64,000 nt of DNA from Bacteroidota bacterium (GTDB lineage: Bacteria > Bacteroidota > Ignavibacteria > UBA10030 > UBA8401), in NCBI GenBank assembly GCA_041658205.1, contig JBBAAO010000001.1, forward strand, positions 744,001-808,000. Direction: 5' to 3'. The stretch's first letter is position 1. Every line of letters starts with the position of its first letter. The position numbers and the translations under genes were made by a program. The notes beneath the pieces are model-generated. The model saw only the letters and a program-made list of their open reading frames with translations. It ran no database searches and was not told the DNA's origin. Below, piece after piece: positions 24,914 through 34,855 of the stretch.

Positions 24914-25840
24914 ATGAACCCTCAGCATGACATTTATTTGATCAATCAATTTCCCGATTTCAATGCACCGGGATTTGATCTGCAACGATATTATTCACTC
25001 TTTTTAGAGAACAATGTCATCATCAATGCACAATCGTCCGATGTAGAATATGGAGAACATTGGGGACCGTTGTCGATCAAATGCGCGTTTCATGGAAAAG
25101 AATTTTATCATGCTGGAAGCAAGACCGTTGCAGTGGACGATTCCTCATTTTTGATCTTTAATGAAGGGAAGGTCTATTCCAGTTATATCAAATCGGATTC
25201 GAAGGTTGATTCCTTCACGATCAACTTCAATCCTGCGTTCGTTCAGGAAGTGGTTCAAAGCATGGTGCAACGCGATCTTGAAGTAAATGAAGATGGTGAG
25301 AAAGAAGTTCGATTCGTTGAGCGATTATATCCGCACAATCATTCCCTGACTCCGTTGCTGTTAAGATTGCAGAAAATGTCGTTGTCGCTTTATTCAAATA
25401 AACGCCGTATTACAGAATTGTTCTGTGAAGTGCTTGAACGTTTGATCCTTTCACAAAAAGAGATCGAACAGGAGGTTTCCGCTATGACTCCCATCCGTCA
25501 TTCAACCAAGCAAGAGTTGTATCAGCGATTACATAGTGCAAAAGATTATATCGATTCCTGTTTTGCAGAGGATATTTCTTTGGATATGATCGCGAAAACG
25601 GCACATCTTGCTCCCGTTTATTTTCTTCGTGAATTCAAAAAGAATTTTTATCTCACTCCTCATCAATATCTCACTCAGCGCAGGTTGGAAGAGGCGAAAT
25701 ATTTGTTGCTGGCAAAGAAACGATCTGTCTCAGATGTCTGTATGAGTGTGGGATTCAGCGATCTCAGTTCATTCAGCAAACTCTTTAAAACCCGGACAGG
25801 ATTTTCACCAGAACGATATCGCTCTATAGCGTTATCGTAA
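24914..25840 (+). CDS. AraC-family transcriptional regulator
   Basis: A 308-residue regulator with an N-terminal cupin-like ligand or dimer domain (about 20-180) and a C-terminal double helix-turn-helix (about 200-308). The first HTH lies around DISLDMIAKTAHLAPVYFLREFKK, and the second, with the family signature, is VSDVCMSVGFSDLSSFSKLFKTRTGFSPERYR. It lies between the two FG-GAP paralogs and is transcribed in the same direction, so it may control one or both. The 147-base upstream gap contains a box ATTTCGTCCCA (24836-24846) like those upstream of the cargo genes. The inducer is unknown. Confidence 0.93.
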   Translation: MNPQHDIYLINQFPDFNAPGFDLQRYYSLFLENNVIINAQSSDVEYGEHWGPLSIKCAFHGKEFYHAGSKTVAVDDSSFLIFNEGKVYSSYIKSDSKVDSFTINFNPAFVQEVVQSMVQRDLEVNEDGEKEVRFVERLYPHNHSLTPLLLRLQKMSLSLYSNKRRITELFCEVLERLILSQKEIEQEVSAMTPIRHSTKQELYQRLHSAKDYIDSCFAEDISLDMIAKTAHLAPVYFLREFKKNFYLTPHQYLTQRRLEEAKYLLLAKKRSVSDVCMSVGFSDLSSFSKLFKTRTGFSPERYRSIALS

Positions 25841-25995
25841 TTTTTGACGCTCTTAAGTAGATCAAACTGAGGCGACAAGTTTTCGTTTTTTATTCGATAC
25901 ATTTGAAATAGTCAATTTTCACCAAGCCTTCAGTTTTCCGTTTATGTAGGTTATCTCATCATTCATTTTTCATTTCATCATGTTGGAGATAATCT

Positions 25996-28425
25996 ATGCT
26001 CATCAGAGCCGCATTTGTTGTCACTCTCTTGTCACTTCAGTTCTCATGTGCCATTGCTCAAAACTTCACGAAAATTACAGATTCAACAAATCCAATTGTT
26101 TCAGCTTCAGGTTCCGGTGCCGCTGGATATTCGGGAGCAAGCTGGATGGATTATGACAATGATGGCGATATTGATCTTTTTGCCTGCCCGGATCATCTCT
26201 ATAAAAATAATGGAAATGGATCATTCACTGAAGTGTTGAATCACGGAATTGGCGCAGGGTTACCCCACGCACCTGCCACCGGTGTAACCTGGGCGGATAT
26301 GGACAATGACGGTGACCTGGATTGTATGTATTCAGGGGCCGCTTCCGTGTTATATCGAAATAACGGTAAGGATTCCAATTTTTCTTTCACTTCGATCAAG
26401 CGTGGAGCTATTGCTTCTGTCAATAATCGTGGATGGGCAGGTGCCTGGGGAGATTTTGATAATGACGGCTTTGTGGACATGATCATTACTCATCCTCGCG
26501 GATTTGTCGGTACGCCGATCAGGAATCCTTTCTTCCGAAATCTTGGTGCTGGTGAATTTTCGAAAGTTGTCACCGGAGATGTTGTGAAGGATCTTGCTCC
26601 ATACACCGTAGCAACATGGTATGATTATGATTTCGATGGAGACGAGGATCTCTTCATAGGAAGTGGTCCCGCAGGAACTCCGGCAAGGGATTATATTTTT
26701 AAGAATCTATTAAAAGAGAGCGGAAGCGCGATACTACAGCGCATCAATGATGGGATCCTGGGTACCGATCTTGTCGATGGCCAGGTGTGGAATTGGATCG
26801 ATTATGATAATGACGGTGATCTTGATGCATATCTCACAAATTACACAGGAGTGTCGAACAACAATCTATACCGAAATGATAACGGAACTTTTGTCAAAAC
26901 TATTGCCGCCGATGTAGGTCCGATTGTCTCTTCAAATAGAGGTTCGCTCTCAAATATTTGGATCGACTGCGACAATGACGGGGATCTTGATTGTTATGTC
27001 ACGCGCGACAGTGCAAGAACATCACAGTATTTTTCCAACAATGGAAATGGAACGTTTATCAAAATTGATTCTCTGCCGATGGTAAAAAACGCAGTTCCTC
27101 ACATTGCAGCTGTTGCGGGGGATTATGATGATGACGGTGACATGGATCTTTTTGTTGTGAGCGGAGGATCGAACAATGAACTATACCGAAATGATCAATC
27201 TGCATCGAATAATTGGTTGAAACTGAATGTTAAGGGCTTCCCTTTGAACAGATCTGCCATCGGTGCAAAAGTGAAGATGAAAGCAACCATCAATGGAAAA
27301 TCGTACTGGCAGTTCCGGGAGATCACAGCGCAGAATAGTTTTAACGGTCACAACAGCATGATAGCTCATTTTGGACTAGGCAATGCAACGGTAGCTGATT
27401 CCGTAATTATTGAATGGCTCTCCGGATCAAAGAGCACCCTGGTCAATGTTCCGGCAAAACAGCTTCTGAACATCACTGAAAATGGAAAACAAAAATATTT
27501 GCGATCGGTTTTTTACGGCGATATCGAGGTCGATCAAGTTCCTTTTACGGTGAATTTTACGAATGTATCTTTCGGAGATTCATTATCAACGCCAACGTCG
27601 TGGAAATGGGATTTCAACAATGACGGGATCATCGATGCGACAACGAAAAATGCGTCATTTACTTACATTAAACCTGATACATATTCTGTAAAACTGATCA
27701 TCTCGGACGGAATAACGAGCGATACGCTTGTCCGCCAAAAATACATTATTGCTAAGCCGCTGGTATCCGTCGTCAGCATCAACACGGTACAGCATCATTT
27801 TGGAACGATCGATGTGAATACCGAAAAGAGAGATACGACGATCACAATTTATAATTTGGGGAAGGGAACGGATTCCATTTTTGTTTCCCTGAAGTACGGC
27901 AGTTCCGGTCCGGGAACAGTGAAACCCGATTCGGCTCTGTCAATATCAACGAAAGGTTTCTTCCTTGCCGCCTATGATTCTCAAAAAATCACTTTTACAA
28001 TCTTTCCGCGAAAAGTAACACGAACGAATTTGACCATTACATATACTCCTGTATTGATCATCACATCAAAGAACAACGATGGAAAGAAGGTATTTGAAAA
28101 GGATATGTATTTCAAATTATCGGGAACACTCATGGGAGTTGACGACTCAGAGTTGAAACCGCGTGCTTTTTCATTATCGCAAAATTATCCCAATCCGTTC
28201 AATCCCTCGACGATCATACAATTTCAAATCCCCGAAAAAAACATGGTGACAATGATCCTCTATGATGCGATTGGACGGGAAGCAAAGAGATTGATCAGTG
28301 AAGAACGGGACCAAGGAGAATACTCCTTTTCCTTGAATGGCGAGGGACTCTCAAGCGGGTTGTATTATTATACTCTTCGAACCGGTAGTTATTCCGAGAC
28401 AAAAAAGTTGATGCTACTGAAATAG
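25996..28425 (+). CDS. Secreted FG-GAP/VCBS repeat protein with ASPIC/UnbV, PKD and T9SS sorting domains, copy 2
   Basis: An 809-residue paralog of the protein encoded at 22379, with the same order: signal peptide (about 1-21, ending AIAQ), seven FG-GAP/VCBS calcium loops (for example DYDNDGDIDLF, DMDNDGDLDCM, DFDNDGFVDMI, DCDNDGDLDCY), ASPIC/UnbV (HFGLGNATVADSVIIEWLSGS), a PKD-like domain (WKWDFNNDGIIDATT), an Ig-like domain and a tail starting QNYPNPFNPSTIIQF. The C-terminal half is visibly closer to copy 1 than the propeller half, suggesting that the repeats diversified after duplication. A TTGGAGAT ribosome site precedes the ATG. Confidence 0.88.
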   Translation: MLIRAAFVVTLLSLQFSCAIAQNFTKITDSTNPIVSASGSGAAGYSGASWMDYDNDGDIDLFACPDHLYKNNGNGSFTEVLNHGIGAGLPHAPATGVTWADMDNDGDLDCMYSGAASVLYRNNGKDSNFSFTSIKRGAIASVNNRGWAGAWGDFDNDGFVDMIITHPRGFVGTPIRNPFFRNLGAGEFSKVVTGDVVKDLAPYTVATWYDYDFDGDEDLFIGSGPAGTPARDYIFKNLLKESGSAILQRINDGILGTDLVDGQVWNWIDYDNDGDLDAYLTNYTGVSNNNLYRNDNGTFVKTIAADVGPIVSSNRGSLSNIWIDCDNDGDLDCYVTRDSARTSQYFSNNGNGTFIKIDSLPMVKNAVPHIAAVAGDYDDDGDMDLFVVSGGSNNELYRNDQSASNNWLKLNVKGFPLNRSAIGAKVKMKATINGKSYWQFREITAQNSFNGHNSMIAHFGLGNATVADSVIIEWLSGSKSTLVNVPAKQLLNITENGKQKYLRSVFYGDIEVDQVPFTVNFTNVSFGDSLSTPTSWKWDFNNDGIIDATTKNASFTYIKPDTYSVKLIISDGITSDTLVRQKYIIAKPLVSVVSINTVQHHFGTIDVNTEKRDTTITIYNLGKGTDSIFVSLKYGSSGPGTVKPDSALSISTKGFFLAAYDSQKITFTIFPRKVTRTNLTITYTPVLIITSKNNDGKKVFEKDMYFKLSGTLMGVDDSELKPRAFSLSQNYPNPFNPSTIIQFQIPEKNMVTMILYDAIGREAKRLISEERDQGEYSFSLNGEGLSSGLYYYTLRTGSYSETKKLMLLK

Positions 28426-28456
28426 ATGAAATGAGTAAAGATTACTATATTTGGCA

Positions 28457-29551
28457 ATGAAGAAACTCATCCGTTTCATTGTATCCTGTTCTTTTATTTT
28501 CTTTCCCTCCTGCGAAGAGAATGCCATTGATCCTGTCATACCGATTGTCAATACACCGCAGTATCAATGGGAGAGTGCATCGTTGGTTTCTCAGAATATC
28601 GATTCGGTGAAGATCGATTCTGCTGTGTTACAATTTGGTGCAAATGAGAATATCTATTCCTTTATTCTCGCTCGTAATGGTTACTTGGTGAAGGAATATT
28701 ATCGGTCTCAATTCTATTTTTACAATGAGTTTGAACTCCGCTCCGTGACAAAAAGTATTATCTCGGCACTCGTCGGTATCGCGTTACAGAAAGGAGTGAT
28801 CGATAGTCTCGATCAACCGATGCTATCGTTCTTTCCTGAATATGATTCTCCGGAACTCGATCCGAGGAAGAAATTGATCACTGTCCGGCATTTGCTGACT
28901 ATGCGAGCTGGTTTTGATTTCAGCGACAATAATCCTCCACCATATTTAGATTCTCCGACAGCTGACAGAGTAAAACTGATCATAGAACTTCCGTTGAAAT
29001 ACAATCCGGGTGAGCGATTCTATTATGGATCGGTACAGACACATTTGCTTTCGGCGATCATCACGAAACGGTCAGGAATGTCTACGCTGGAGTTTGCCAA
29101 GAAATATTTGTTCACTCCTGCAAAGATCAATGCCGGATATTGGAGTAAAGATCCGCAGGGAATATACTCAGGCGGTTCCGGTCTATTAATGTCACCAAGA
29201 AATATGGCGAGATTTGGGTTTCTCTATCTGCACAACGGAATGTTGGACAGCGTCCGAATATTACCCCAGAGCTGGATTGAACAAAGCACTCTTCCAAACA
29301 ATGCTGCCAATGGTATATGGGGAGATTTATCAAATGTCAATTATGGTTTTTCATGGTGGACAAATTATGACAGTCACGATAGTCTCTATTTTGCTGCCGG
29401 ATCAGGAGGTCAGTATATTATGATCGTTCCCTCAAAGAATGCTGTTATTGTTGCTACGGCAAATCCAAATGTACCGGCAGAAATTGCCGGGCAGCAGGAG
29501 GATGAGATTATGAATATTCTTGTTCGGTATGTTATTCCCTCCTTGCGATAA
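28457..29551 (+). CDS. Lipoprotein serine hydrolase of the class C beta-lactamase family
   Basis: From ATG 28457 the protein has 364 residues with a lipoprotein signal (KKLIRFIVSCSFIFFPSCEE). The class C/DD-peptidase-like motifs are SVTK with nucleophile Ser (LRSVTKSIISALVG), YYGS in the place of YxN (RFYYGSVQTHLLSAII) and a C-terminal AAGSGGQYI box replacing KTG/HTG. These features fit the broad EstB/AmpC-like hydrolase family, where esterase, amidase or peptidase activity is more common than beta-lactamase. The upstream TTG at 28451 is a weaker alternative start. It follows the FG-GAP paralog by 31 bases and could be its operon partner. Confidence 0.87.
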   Translation: MKKLIRFIVSCSFIFFPSCEENAIDPVIPIVNTPQYQWESASLVSQNIDSVKIDSAVLQFGANENIYSFILARNGYLVKEYYRSQFYFYNEFELRSVTKSIISALVGIALQKGVIDSLDQPMLSFFPEYDSPELDPRKKLITVRHLLTMRAGFDFSDNNPPPYLDSPTADRVKLIIELPLKYNPGERFYYGSVQTHLLSAIITKRSGMSTLEFAKKYLFTPAKINAGYWSKDPQGIYSGGSGLLMSPRNMARFGFLYLHNGMLDSVRILPQSWIEQSTLPNNAANGIWGDLSNVNYGFSWWTNYDSHDSLYFAAGSGGQYIMIVPSKNAVIVATANPNVPAEIAGQQEDEIMNILVRYVIPSLR

Positions 29552-29679
29552 ACGAAATGAATCGTCATTGCATGTATTTCGTAATCATTCTATCCCTCTC
29601 CAATGTATTTCATCACATTCAATTTTCAGATCGGTGATTATTTACCGTTATTGAGAACAATTCATCATAAAGGGGAAGT

Positions 29680-30891
29680 ATGAAAACCGTCGTTGTCGTA
29701 AGTATTCTCTTTGTAACATCTCTTCATTCTCAATGGCTTCTGCAAACCAGTAATTCAGCTGAAGTGTTATTGGGTGTTTCATTCCCTGCAAACGATACCG
29801 GTTACATCGTCGGAACGAGCGGTCTAATTTTGGCAACAACAAATGGTGGTAGTTCATGGAATTCAAAACCAAGCGGCACCACAAAATTTTTGCGGGATGT
29901 CTATTTTTCGTCTGTTGAATCCGGTGTGGCAGTGGGTGAAAGCGGATTAATCATTCGAACCACAAACAAAGGAACATCATGGACTCCGGTTTCAAGTGGA
30001 ACAACTGAACATTTGGTCCACGTCCATTTTGCTAACCGTTCAATCGGAATGGCATCGGGTCATATCGGCACAGTTTTAAAAACGACTGATGCAGGGAATT
30101 CGTGGAAGAACACCACTACGGGAGTAAATGTTGAGCTCACTGGAATCTATGTTATCAACGATACAACAGCATGTGCAATTGGGTTTTCCGGGACAATCAT
30201 TCGAACGACAAATGGAGGTGCTACGTGGGTTCCGCAAACAAGTACTGTCATCAACGATCTTCGAAGCGTTTGGTTTACCAGCGCGAATACAGGTTATGTC
30301 GTCGGCATGGGAGGAAAAATTCTGAAGACAACCAATGGTGGATCAAATTGGAATGCACTCGTCAGCGGAAGTTCCAACAATCTTTATGCGATCACTTTTT
30401 CTAATGAACTCAATGGTGCAGCAGTGGGGAACGGTATCATTCTCCGCACAACCAATGCAGGTACAAGTTGGATACCACAGTCGGTCAGTTTTACGGGTGA
30501 CTTGTACGGAGTAGATTTTACCGACAATGTGAATGGATGGTCAGTTGGACAACAGGGAAAAATATTTAATACAAATTCACCGGTGACAGGGTTTAACGAT
30601 CTTTCAAACGACAATTCTATTACCTCATTTGCTCTTCATCAAAATTATCCTAATCCATTCAATCCAAGTACAACAATTTCCTATTACATTCCTTTTGCAA
30701 GTCGGGTAAAACTATTGTTGTTTGACGCTCTTGGGAGAGAGCTAGCTGTTTTGATAGATCAATTTCAAGATAAAGGGGCTTATCACACAACATTGTCATC
30801 AAATGAGTACTCGCTTTCGGGGGGAGTTTATTTCTATAAATTGATCGCAGGGACATTTACAGATGTCAAGAAAGTCCTTTTGGTAAAATAA
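29680..30891 (+). CDS. Secreted YCF48/BNR-type beta-propeller with T9SS sorting tail
   Basis: The 403-residue protein has a short signal peptide (about 1-17, ending HSQ) and at least six repeats of the YCF48/BNR style, each with 'GtI.rTTNgG.sW' (for example ILATTNGGSSWNS, IIRTTNGGATWVPQ, ILKTTNGGSNWNA) and 'DVYFSS...GVAVGESG'. These form a beta-propeller of the photosystem II stability factor fold, common in secreted FCB proteins. The tail starts QNYPNPFNPSTTISYYI and ends KKVLLVK, so it is T9SS cargo. An AAGGGGAA ribosome site is present. Tandem ATTTC-like boxes lie upstream at 29576-29617. Confidence 0.85.
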   Translation: MKTVVVVSILFVTSLHSQWLLQTSNSAEVLLGVSFPANDTGYIVGTSGLILATTNGGSSWNSKPSGTTKFLRDVYFSSVESGVAVGESGLIIRTTNKGTSWTPVSSGTTEHLVHVHFANRSIGMASGHIGTVLKTTDAGNSWKNTTTGVNVELTGIYVINDTTACAIGFSGTIIRTTNGGATWVPQTSTVINDLRSVWFTSANTGYVVGMGGKILKTTNGGSNWNALVSGSSNNLYAITFSNELNGAAVGNGIILRTTNAGTSWIPQSVSFTGDLYGVDFTDNVNGWSVGQQGKIFNTNSPVTGFNDLSNDNSITSFALHQNYPNPFNPSTTISYYIPFASRVKLLLFDALGRELAVLIDQFQDKGAYHTTLSSNEYSLSGGVYFYKLIAGTFTDVKKVLLVK

Positions 30892-30954
30892 CCTGCTTGG
30901 ATTACTCTTATTTTTCCTCTACATTCACGAGTCATTTATCATAGAGGAGCTGTA

Positions 30955-32571
30955 ATGATTCGTCGAATGTTTGTTGTAACACTTCTTTTTTCATTTTCTC
31001 TTGGGTTTGCACAAAAATCTGTCAAAAAACCGATTGATGCAGGTAATGTTGATTACATAACCAAAGAGCAATTGCAGGACTACCTAAAATTTATTGCCTC
31101 CGATGAACTTGAAGGACGCGATACACCTTCCCGCGGATTGAATATTGCAGCAAAATTTATCGCAACACATTTATCCCGATGGGGATATAAACCTGCCGGA
31201 GATGGCGGAACATTTTTTCAGAAGATTGTATTGCACAAAACAAAAGTGAAATCTGCGGAGACGTACGCAGAGTTGAATGGTCAGAAGTACTCCTTTGGTC
31301 AGGATCTCATTTCTTCTGCCATTGCCGGAAATGTTTCTGCACCGATGATCTATGCAAAGAACGGTTACATACTTAAAGCAAAAGAGATCAATCCGTATGA
31401 TGGGGTTGATGTGAAGGGTAAGATCATCGTTGTGATCGATGGATATCCAAAAGGAGTCACCAGAGGAGATTTTAAAGGAAAAGTTGGTGAAGGATATGAT
31501 ACACCATCGAATTATGCGAAAATGAAAGGGGCGCTTGGCATCATTTACATTCCTTCTACAAAAGCATTGGCGTCATGGGAGCGGGATAAGAATTACGTTA
31601 CCGGAAAAGGGACTTTGACCGTCCCCGCGTTCAAAAAAATCGATGAACCTCAGGCAGTCCCCTCGATCACTGCTGATCCGAAATTAGTGGATGCCATCTT
31701 TGCCGGAGAAAAGACCGGTGTCCAATCCATGAACAATCGCGCATCAGCAGATTCAGTTTCATCGTTTGCCTTATCCTCAACGAAAAAAATGTCAATTAAT
31801 GTCGGCGTCAATATCGATACGTTGTACACCCAAAATGTTGTTGCTGTCTTGGAAGGTTCTGATAAAAAATTGAAGGATGAATATGTGGCCTTCGGCGCGC
31901 ATTACGATCACATCGGCATCCGATCCGAACCGATCAATGGTGATTCCATTAACAATGGAGCAGACGATGACGGCAGCGGAACAGTCGGACTAATTTCAAT
32001 GGCTGAGGCGTTTGCGAAGGGTGGCAGAGCAAAACGGTCAATTCTTTTTGTTTGGCATATGGGAGAAGAAAAAGGATTATGGGGTTCTAAATATTTCGTT
32101 GAGAATCCGACCATCCCGTTGTCAAATATTGTCACGCAATTGAATATAGACATGATTGGCAGAAGTACTGTTGAGAACGATTCGACTGCCAATGATGAAG
32201 TCACAAAACCAAACGAAGTATTCTCGATCGGCTCATTTATGATGAGCACAGAACTTGGGAAACTGAATGAGAGTGTCAACGCTTCGTTGTACAATATGAA
32301 GCTGAATTATAAGTTTGACGATCCAAATGATCCAAACCGTCTGTTCTACAGAAGCGATCATTACAACTACGCAAAAAAGGGAATCCCGATCGTATTTTAT
32401 TTTGACGGTATCCATGAAGACTATCATCGGGTCAGCGACGAAGTGGAAAAAATCGATTTCGAAAAATTGATGAAAGTAACGAAGACTGTCTATGCGCTCG
32501 GCTGGAAGATCGCCAATCTTCCTAAACGTCCTGTTGTGGACAAAGAGTTTTCACGCGATGTGATTGATTAG
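30955..32571 (+). CDS. Exported M28-family metallopeptidase with PA-like insert
   Basis: The 538-residue protein has a signal peptide (about 1-19) and is a zinc aminopeptidase of family M28. The zinc and catalytic ligands are His in GAHYDHIG, Asp in NNGADDDGSG, Glu-Glu in MGEEKGLWGS, Asp in LNIDMIGR and His in YRSDHYNYAKKGIP. The preceding region (about 110-270, with DVKGKIIVVIDGYP) is a PA-like domain inserted as in related secreted enzymes. The first 50 residues include LKFIASDELEGRDTPSRG, a common M28 start motif. No sorting tail is present, so it is probably periplasmic or secreted without T9SS. GAGGAG gives a strong ribosome site. Confidence 0.93.
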   Translation: MIRRMFVVTLLFSFSLGFAQKSVKKPIDAGNVDYITKEQLQDYLKFIASDELEGRDTPSRGLNIAAKFIATHLSRWGYKPAGDGGTFFQKIVLHKTKVKSAETYAELNGQKYSFGQDLISSAIAGNVSAPMIYAKNGYILKAKEINPYDGVDVKGKIIVVIDGYPKGVTRGDFKGKVGEGYDTPSNYAKMKGALGIIYIPSTKALASWERDKNYVTGKGTLTVPAFKKIDEPQAVPSITADPKLVDAIFAGEKTGVQSMNNRASADSVSSFALSSTKKMSINVGVNIDTLYTQNVVAVLEGSDKKLKDEYVAFGAHYDHIGIRSEPINGDSINNGADDDGSGTVGLISMAEAFAKGGRAKRSILFVWHMGEEKGLWGSKYFVENPTIPLSNIVTQLNIDMIGRSTVENDSTANDEVTKPNEVFSIGSFMMSTELGKLNESVNASLYNMKLNYKFDDPNDPNRLFYRSDHYNYAKKGIPIVFYFDGIHEDYHRVSDEVEKIDFEKLMKVTKTVYALGWKIANLPKRPVVDKEFSRDVID

Positions 32572-33017
32572 AAGCCAGTGTAAAAAATGTAGTCAATGCC
32601 ATTCTGAGCAAGCCTTGATTGTTTTATACTAAGCGCAGCGAAGAATCTGATTATACTTTCAGATTTGCCGTCATATTCATATTTTGTGCGGCACTCCGTA
32701 GTGCGGAGCTTCGCATCGCCTCAATAAAAATCTGGAGCTCACTCAGATTAACAGTTGAAATAATTCAAAACATGATAGCCGTGATGGTTTTCTATAGAGA
32801 CTGTAATCATCACGGTCTCAAGAATTTCTCCCGTTCGTCCCTTTCCAGCCGTGTTTTATCCCATATTCTATCCTTGAGTTACATTCTACTCTCTTTTTTC
32901 CTTACATTCGGTAGTTCGATAATGCCAATAAAACACGAAAGCACTAAAACGTACACCAAAAATTTCACGTAATTTTGTGTTTGAGTGTTTTTGTGGTTGA
33001 TTTTTCCCGAATAAGCT
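32572..33017. other. 446-base non-coding gap rich in degenerate repeats
   Basis: No credible gene. It holds, in order: a split repeat with CATTCTGAGC (32600-32609) and GCGCAGCGAAGAATCTG (32633-32649), recalling the dispersed 'CATTCTGAGCGCAGCGAAGAATCT' repeat; a small stem CTCCG/CGGAG near 32694-32708; an 8-bp inverted repeat CCGTGATG (32779-32786) with CATCACGG (32808-32815); and an imperfect palindrome beginning AAAACACGAAA (32930-32940) and running to about 32998. The last shares its core with the element at 38340-38415. The promoter of the second LytS/LytTR pair should also lie here, but I see no convincing one. Confidence 0.6.
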
Positions 33018-34082
33018 TTGAAAATTAAATTTCTAAATATCATTATCTTTTGGTCTCTCCTTGCTGTTTTTATGACAGGAGTGATGACTTTAGTCCACCC
33101 GATCACAAATCGGCCAATCAGTATTTGGGCTGAATTTATATGGGAACTTGGATTTTCTGCCATATGGATTATTGGAACACCAATCACACTGTGGATTGCC
33201 AGAATATATTCACTGCAAAAGAACGACCATGTGAAGAATGGAGTGATCCTTTTTTCTGCAGGCTTAATGTTATCGACTCTTCAATGTATCATTCATGGCT
33301 TCATCATTTATTTTTTCCATCCCGATGTAAAGACGTTCGAAATAAATATCATTCTGACGTCACTCTTCTATAACATTGATAAAATGTTGATCGTCTATTC
33401 GGCACTGGTCATTATGCAGCATGCCATGGATTTCTATCAACGTTATCAGGAGAAAGAATTGACTGCTTCAAAACTCGAGACGCAGTTGTCACAAGCGCAA
33501 ATGCTTGCGCTAAAAATGCAGTTACAGCCTCATTTTCTTTTTAATACATTAAACGCTATTGTAACGCTTGTCCATAAAGATCCCAATCTTGCAGAAGAAA
33601 TGATCGTCCGATTGAGTGATTTTTTACGAATTACACTCGATGCGTCGGGACGGCAGATTGTTTCGTTGAAGGAGGAACTTGATTTTATTAAGGCGTATTT
33701 ATTAATCGAAGAGATACGCTTTAGCGGGAGACTTTCATACAAGGATAACGTTCCGACTGAACTTCTAGACGCACAGATCCCAATGCTGTTGTTGCAGCCC
33801 CTCGTAGAAAATTCAATCAAACATGGTTTTTCGCAATTTGAACATGCAAATATTCTGAGCATTTCCGCTGAACAAAAAGATCAGTCGTTGATTATCACCG
33901 TCAGCGATGATGCTGTTCCATCAGAAAAGTTAGGGAATATTCAAGAGGGGATCGGTTTAACGAATTCACGACAGCGACTTCAAGCGCTTTATGGTGATCA
34001 GGCATCACTTGTCATAACGGCAAATAATAATCACGGGGTCACTGTTCGAGTTGTCATCCCTTATTCATTGTCTCAAGAATGA
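33018..34082 (+). CDS. LytS/YehU-type sensor histidine kinase, copy 2
   Basis: A 354-residue paralog of the kinase at 20409, with four predicted N-terminal membrane helices (about 6-26, 42-62, 74-100 and 114-136). The phospho-acceptor is His172 in LQPHFLFNTLNA, followed by DFLRITLDASGRQIVSLKEELDFIKAYLLIEEIRF-type core elements split over about 185-225. ATP-binding motifs are LLQPLVENSIKHGF and GIGLTNSRQRLQALYG. The start appears to be TTG 33018 (MKIKFLNI), as no ATG precedes the first helix. It overlaps its response regulator by four bases (ATGA). Confidence 0.9.
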   Translation: MKIKFLNIIIFWSLLAVFMTGVMTLVHPITNRPISIWAEFIWELGFSAIWIIGTPITLWIARIYSLQKNDHVKNGVILFSAGLMLSTLQCIIHGFIIYFFHPDVKTFEINIILTSLFYNIDKMLIVYSALVIMQHAMDFYQRYQEKELTASKLETQLSQAQMLALKMQLQPHFLFNTLNAIVTLVHKDPNLAEEMIVRLSDFLRITLDASGRQIVSLKEELDFIKAYLLIEEIRFSGRLSYKDNVPTELLDAQIPMLLLQPLVENSIKHGFSQFEHANILSISAEQKDQSLIITVSDDAVPSEKLGNIQEGIGLTNSRQRLQALYGDQASLVITANNNHGVTVRVVIPYSLSQE

Positions 34083-34840
34083 AAATACGAACACTCATAG
34101 TTGATGACGAACCGCTCGCCCGGGAACGGATTAACACACTATTGCATGATGAAAAAGATGTTCGCGTTGTTGCAGAATGCGGAAATGGAAAAGAAGCCTT
34201 TCGTGCGATAATGGAGCAAGAGATCGATCTTGTTTTTTTGGATATCCAAATGCCTGAACTTGATGGAGTTCGACTGTTGGAAAAACTTCCGGCGGAACGG
34301 ATTCCGTTAATTATCTTTACCACGGCGTTCGATTCATTTGCAGTAAAAGCATTTGAATTAAATGCGATCGATTATCTCTTAAAACCGTTTACCAAAAAAC
34401 GATTTCAGGAATCGTTATCACGGGTGAAACAGAACATGCTTTCCGATGATAAAGATCTTTATCTCTCACAAATGCTGACAACAATCCAATCTGTTGTTCA
34501 AAAACAACAATATGCTGATAAAGTGGTTGTGAAGAGTGAAGGGAAAGTGCGATTTATTCCAACACGCGAGATCCTCTGGTTGGAAAGCGATGCGAATTAC
34601 CTAAAGATTCATACGTTAACGGATTCACACCTTCTTCGCGATACGATGACGAATTTTTCAAAAAAACTAGACCCCGCTGCTTTTCTTCGCCTGCATCGAA
34701 CGGTGATTGTGAATACAGAATATATCAAAGAACTTAAGCCTTGGTTTAATGATGAGTATGTAGCAATTCTCCGGAACGGAACCCAGCTTCCAATCGGACG
34801 AACGTATAAAAAATCTGTAAACGAATTCTTTCATTTGTAG
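34079..34840 (+). CDS. LytTR-family response regulator, copy 2
   Basis: A 253-residue response regulator coupled to the kinase upstream. The receiver domain has D9-D10, phospho-acceptor Asp55 (LVFLDIQMPELDG) and the conserved Lys in YLLKPFTKKRF. The LytTR domain (about 150-253) includes VKSEGKVRFIPTREILWLESDANYLKIH, LDPAAFLRLHRTVIVNTEYI and LPIGRTYKKSV. The next gene, a T9SS cargo protein, starts 126 bases downstream, and its upstream region contains a 21-bp-spaced direct repeat suited to LytTR binding. Confidence 0.93.
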   Translation: MKIRTLIVDDEPLARERINTLLHDEKDVRVVAECGNGKEAFRAIMEQEIDLVFLDIQMPELDGVRLLEKLPAERIPLIIFTTAFDSFAVKAFELNAIDYLLKPFTKKRFQESLSRVKQNMLSDDKDLYLSQMLTTIQSVVQKQQYADKVVVKSEGKVRFIPTREILWLESDANYLKIHTLTDSHLLRDTMTNFSKKLDPAAFLRLHRTVIVNTEYIKELKPWFNDEYVAILRNGTQLPIGRTYKKSVNEFFHL

Positions 34841-34855
34841 TCCCTGAAACTGCAG

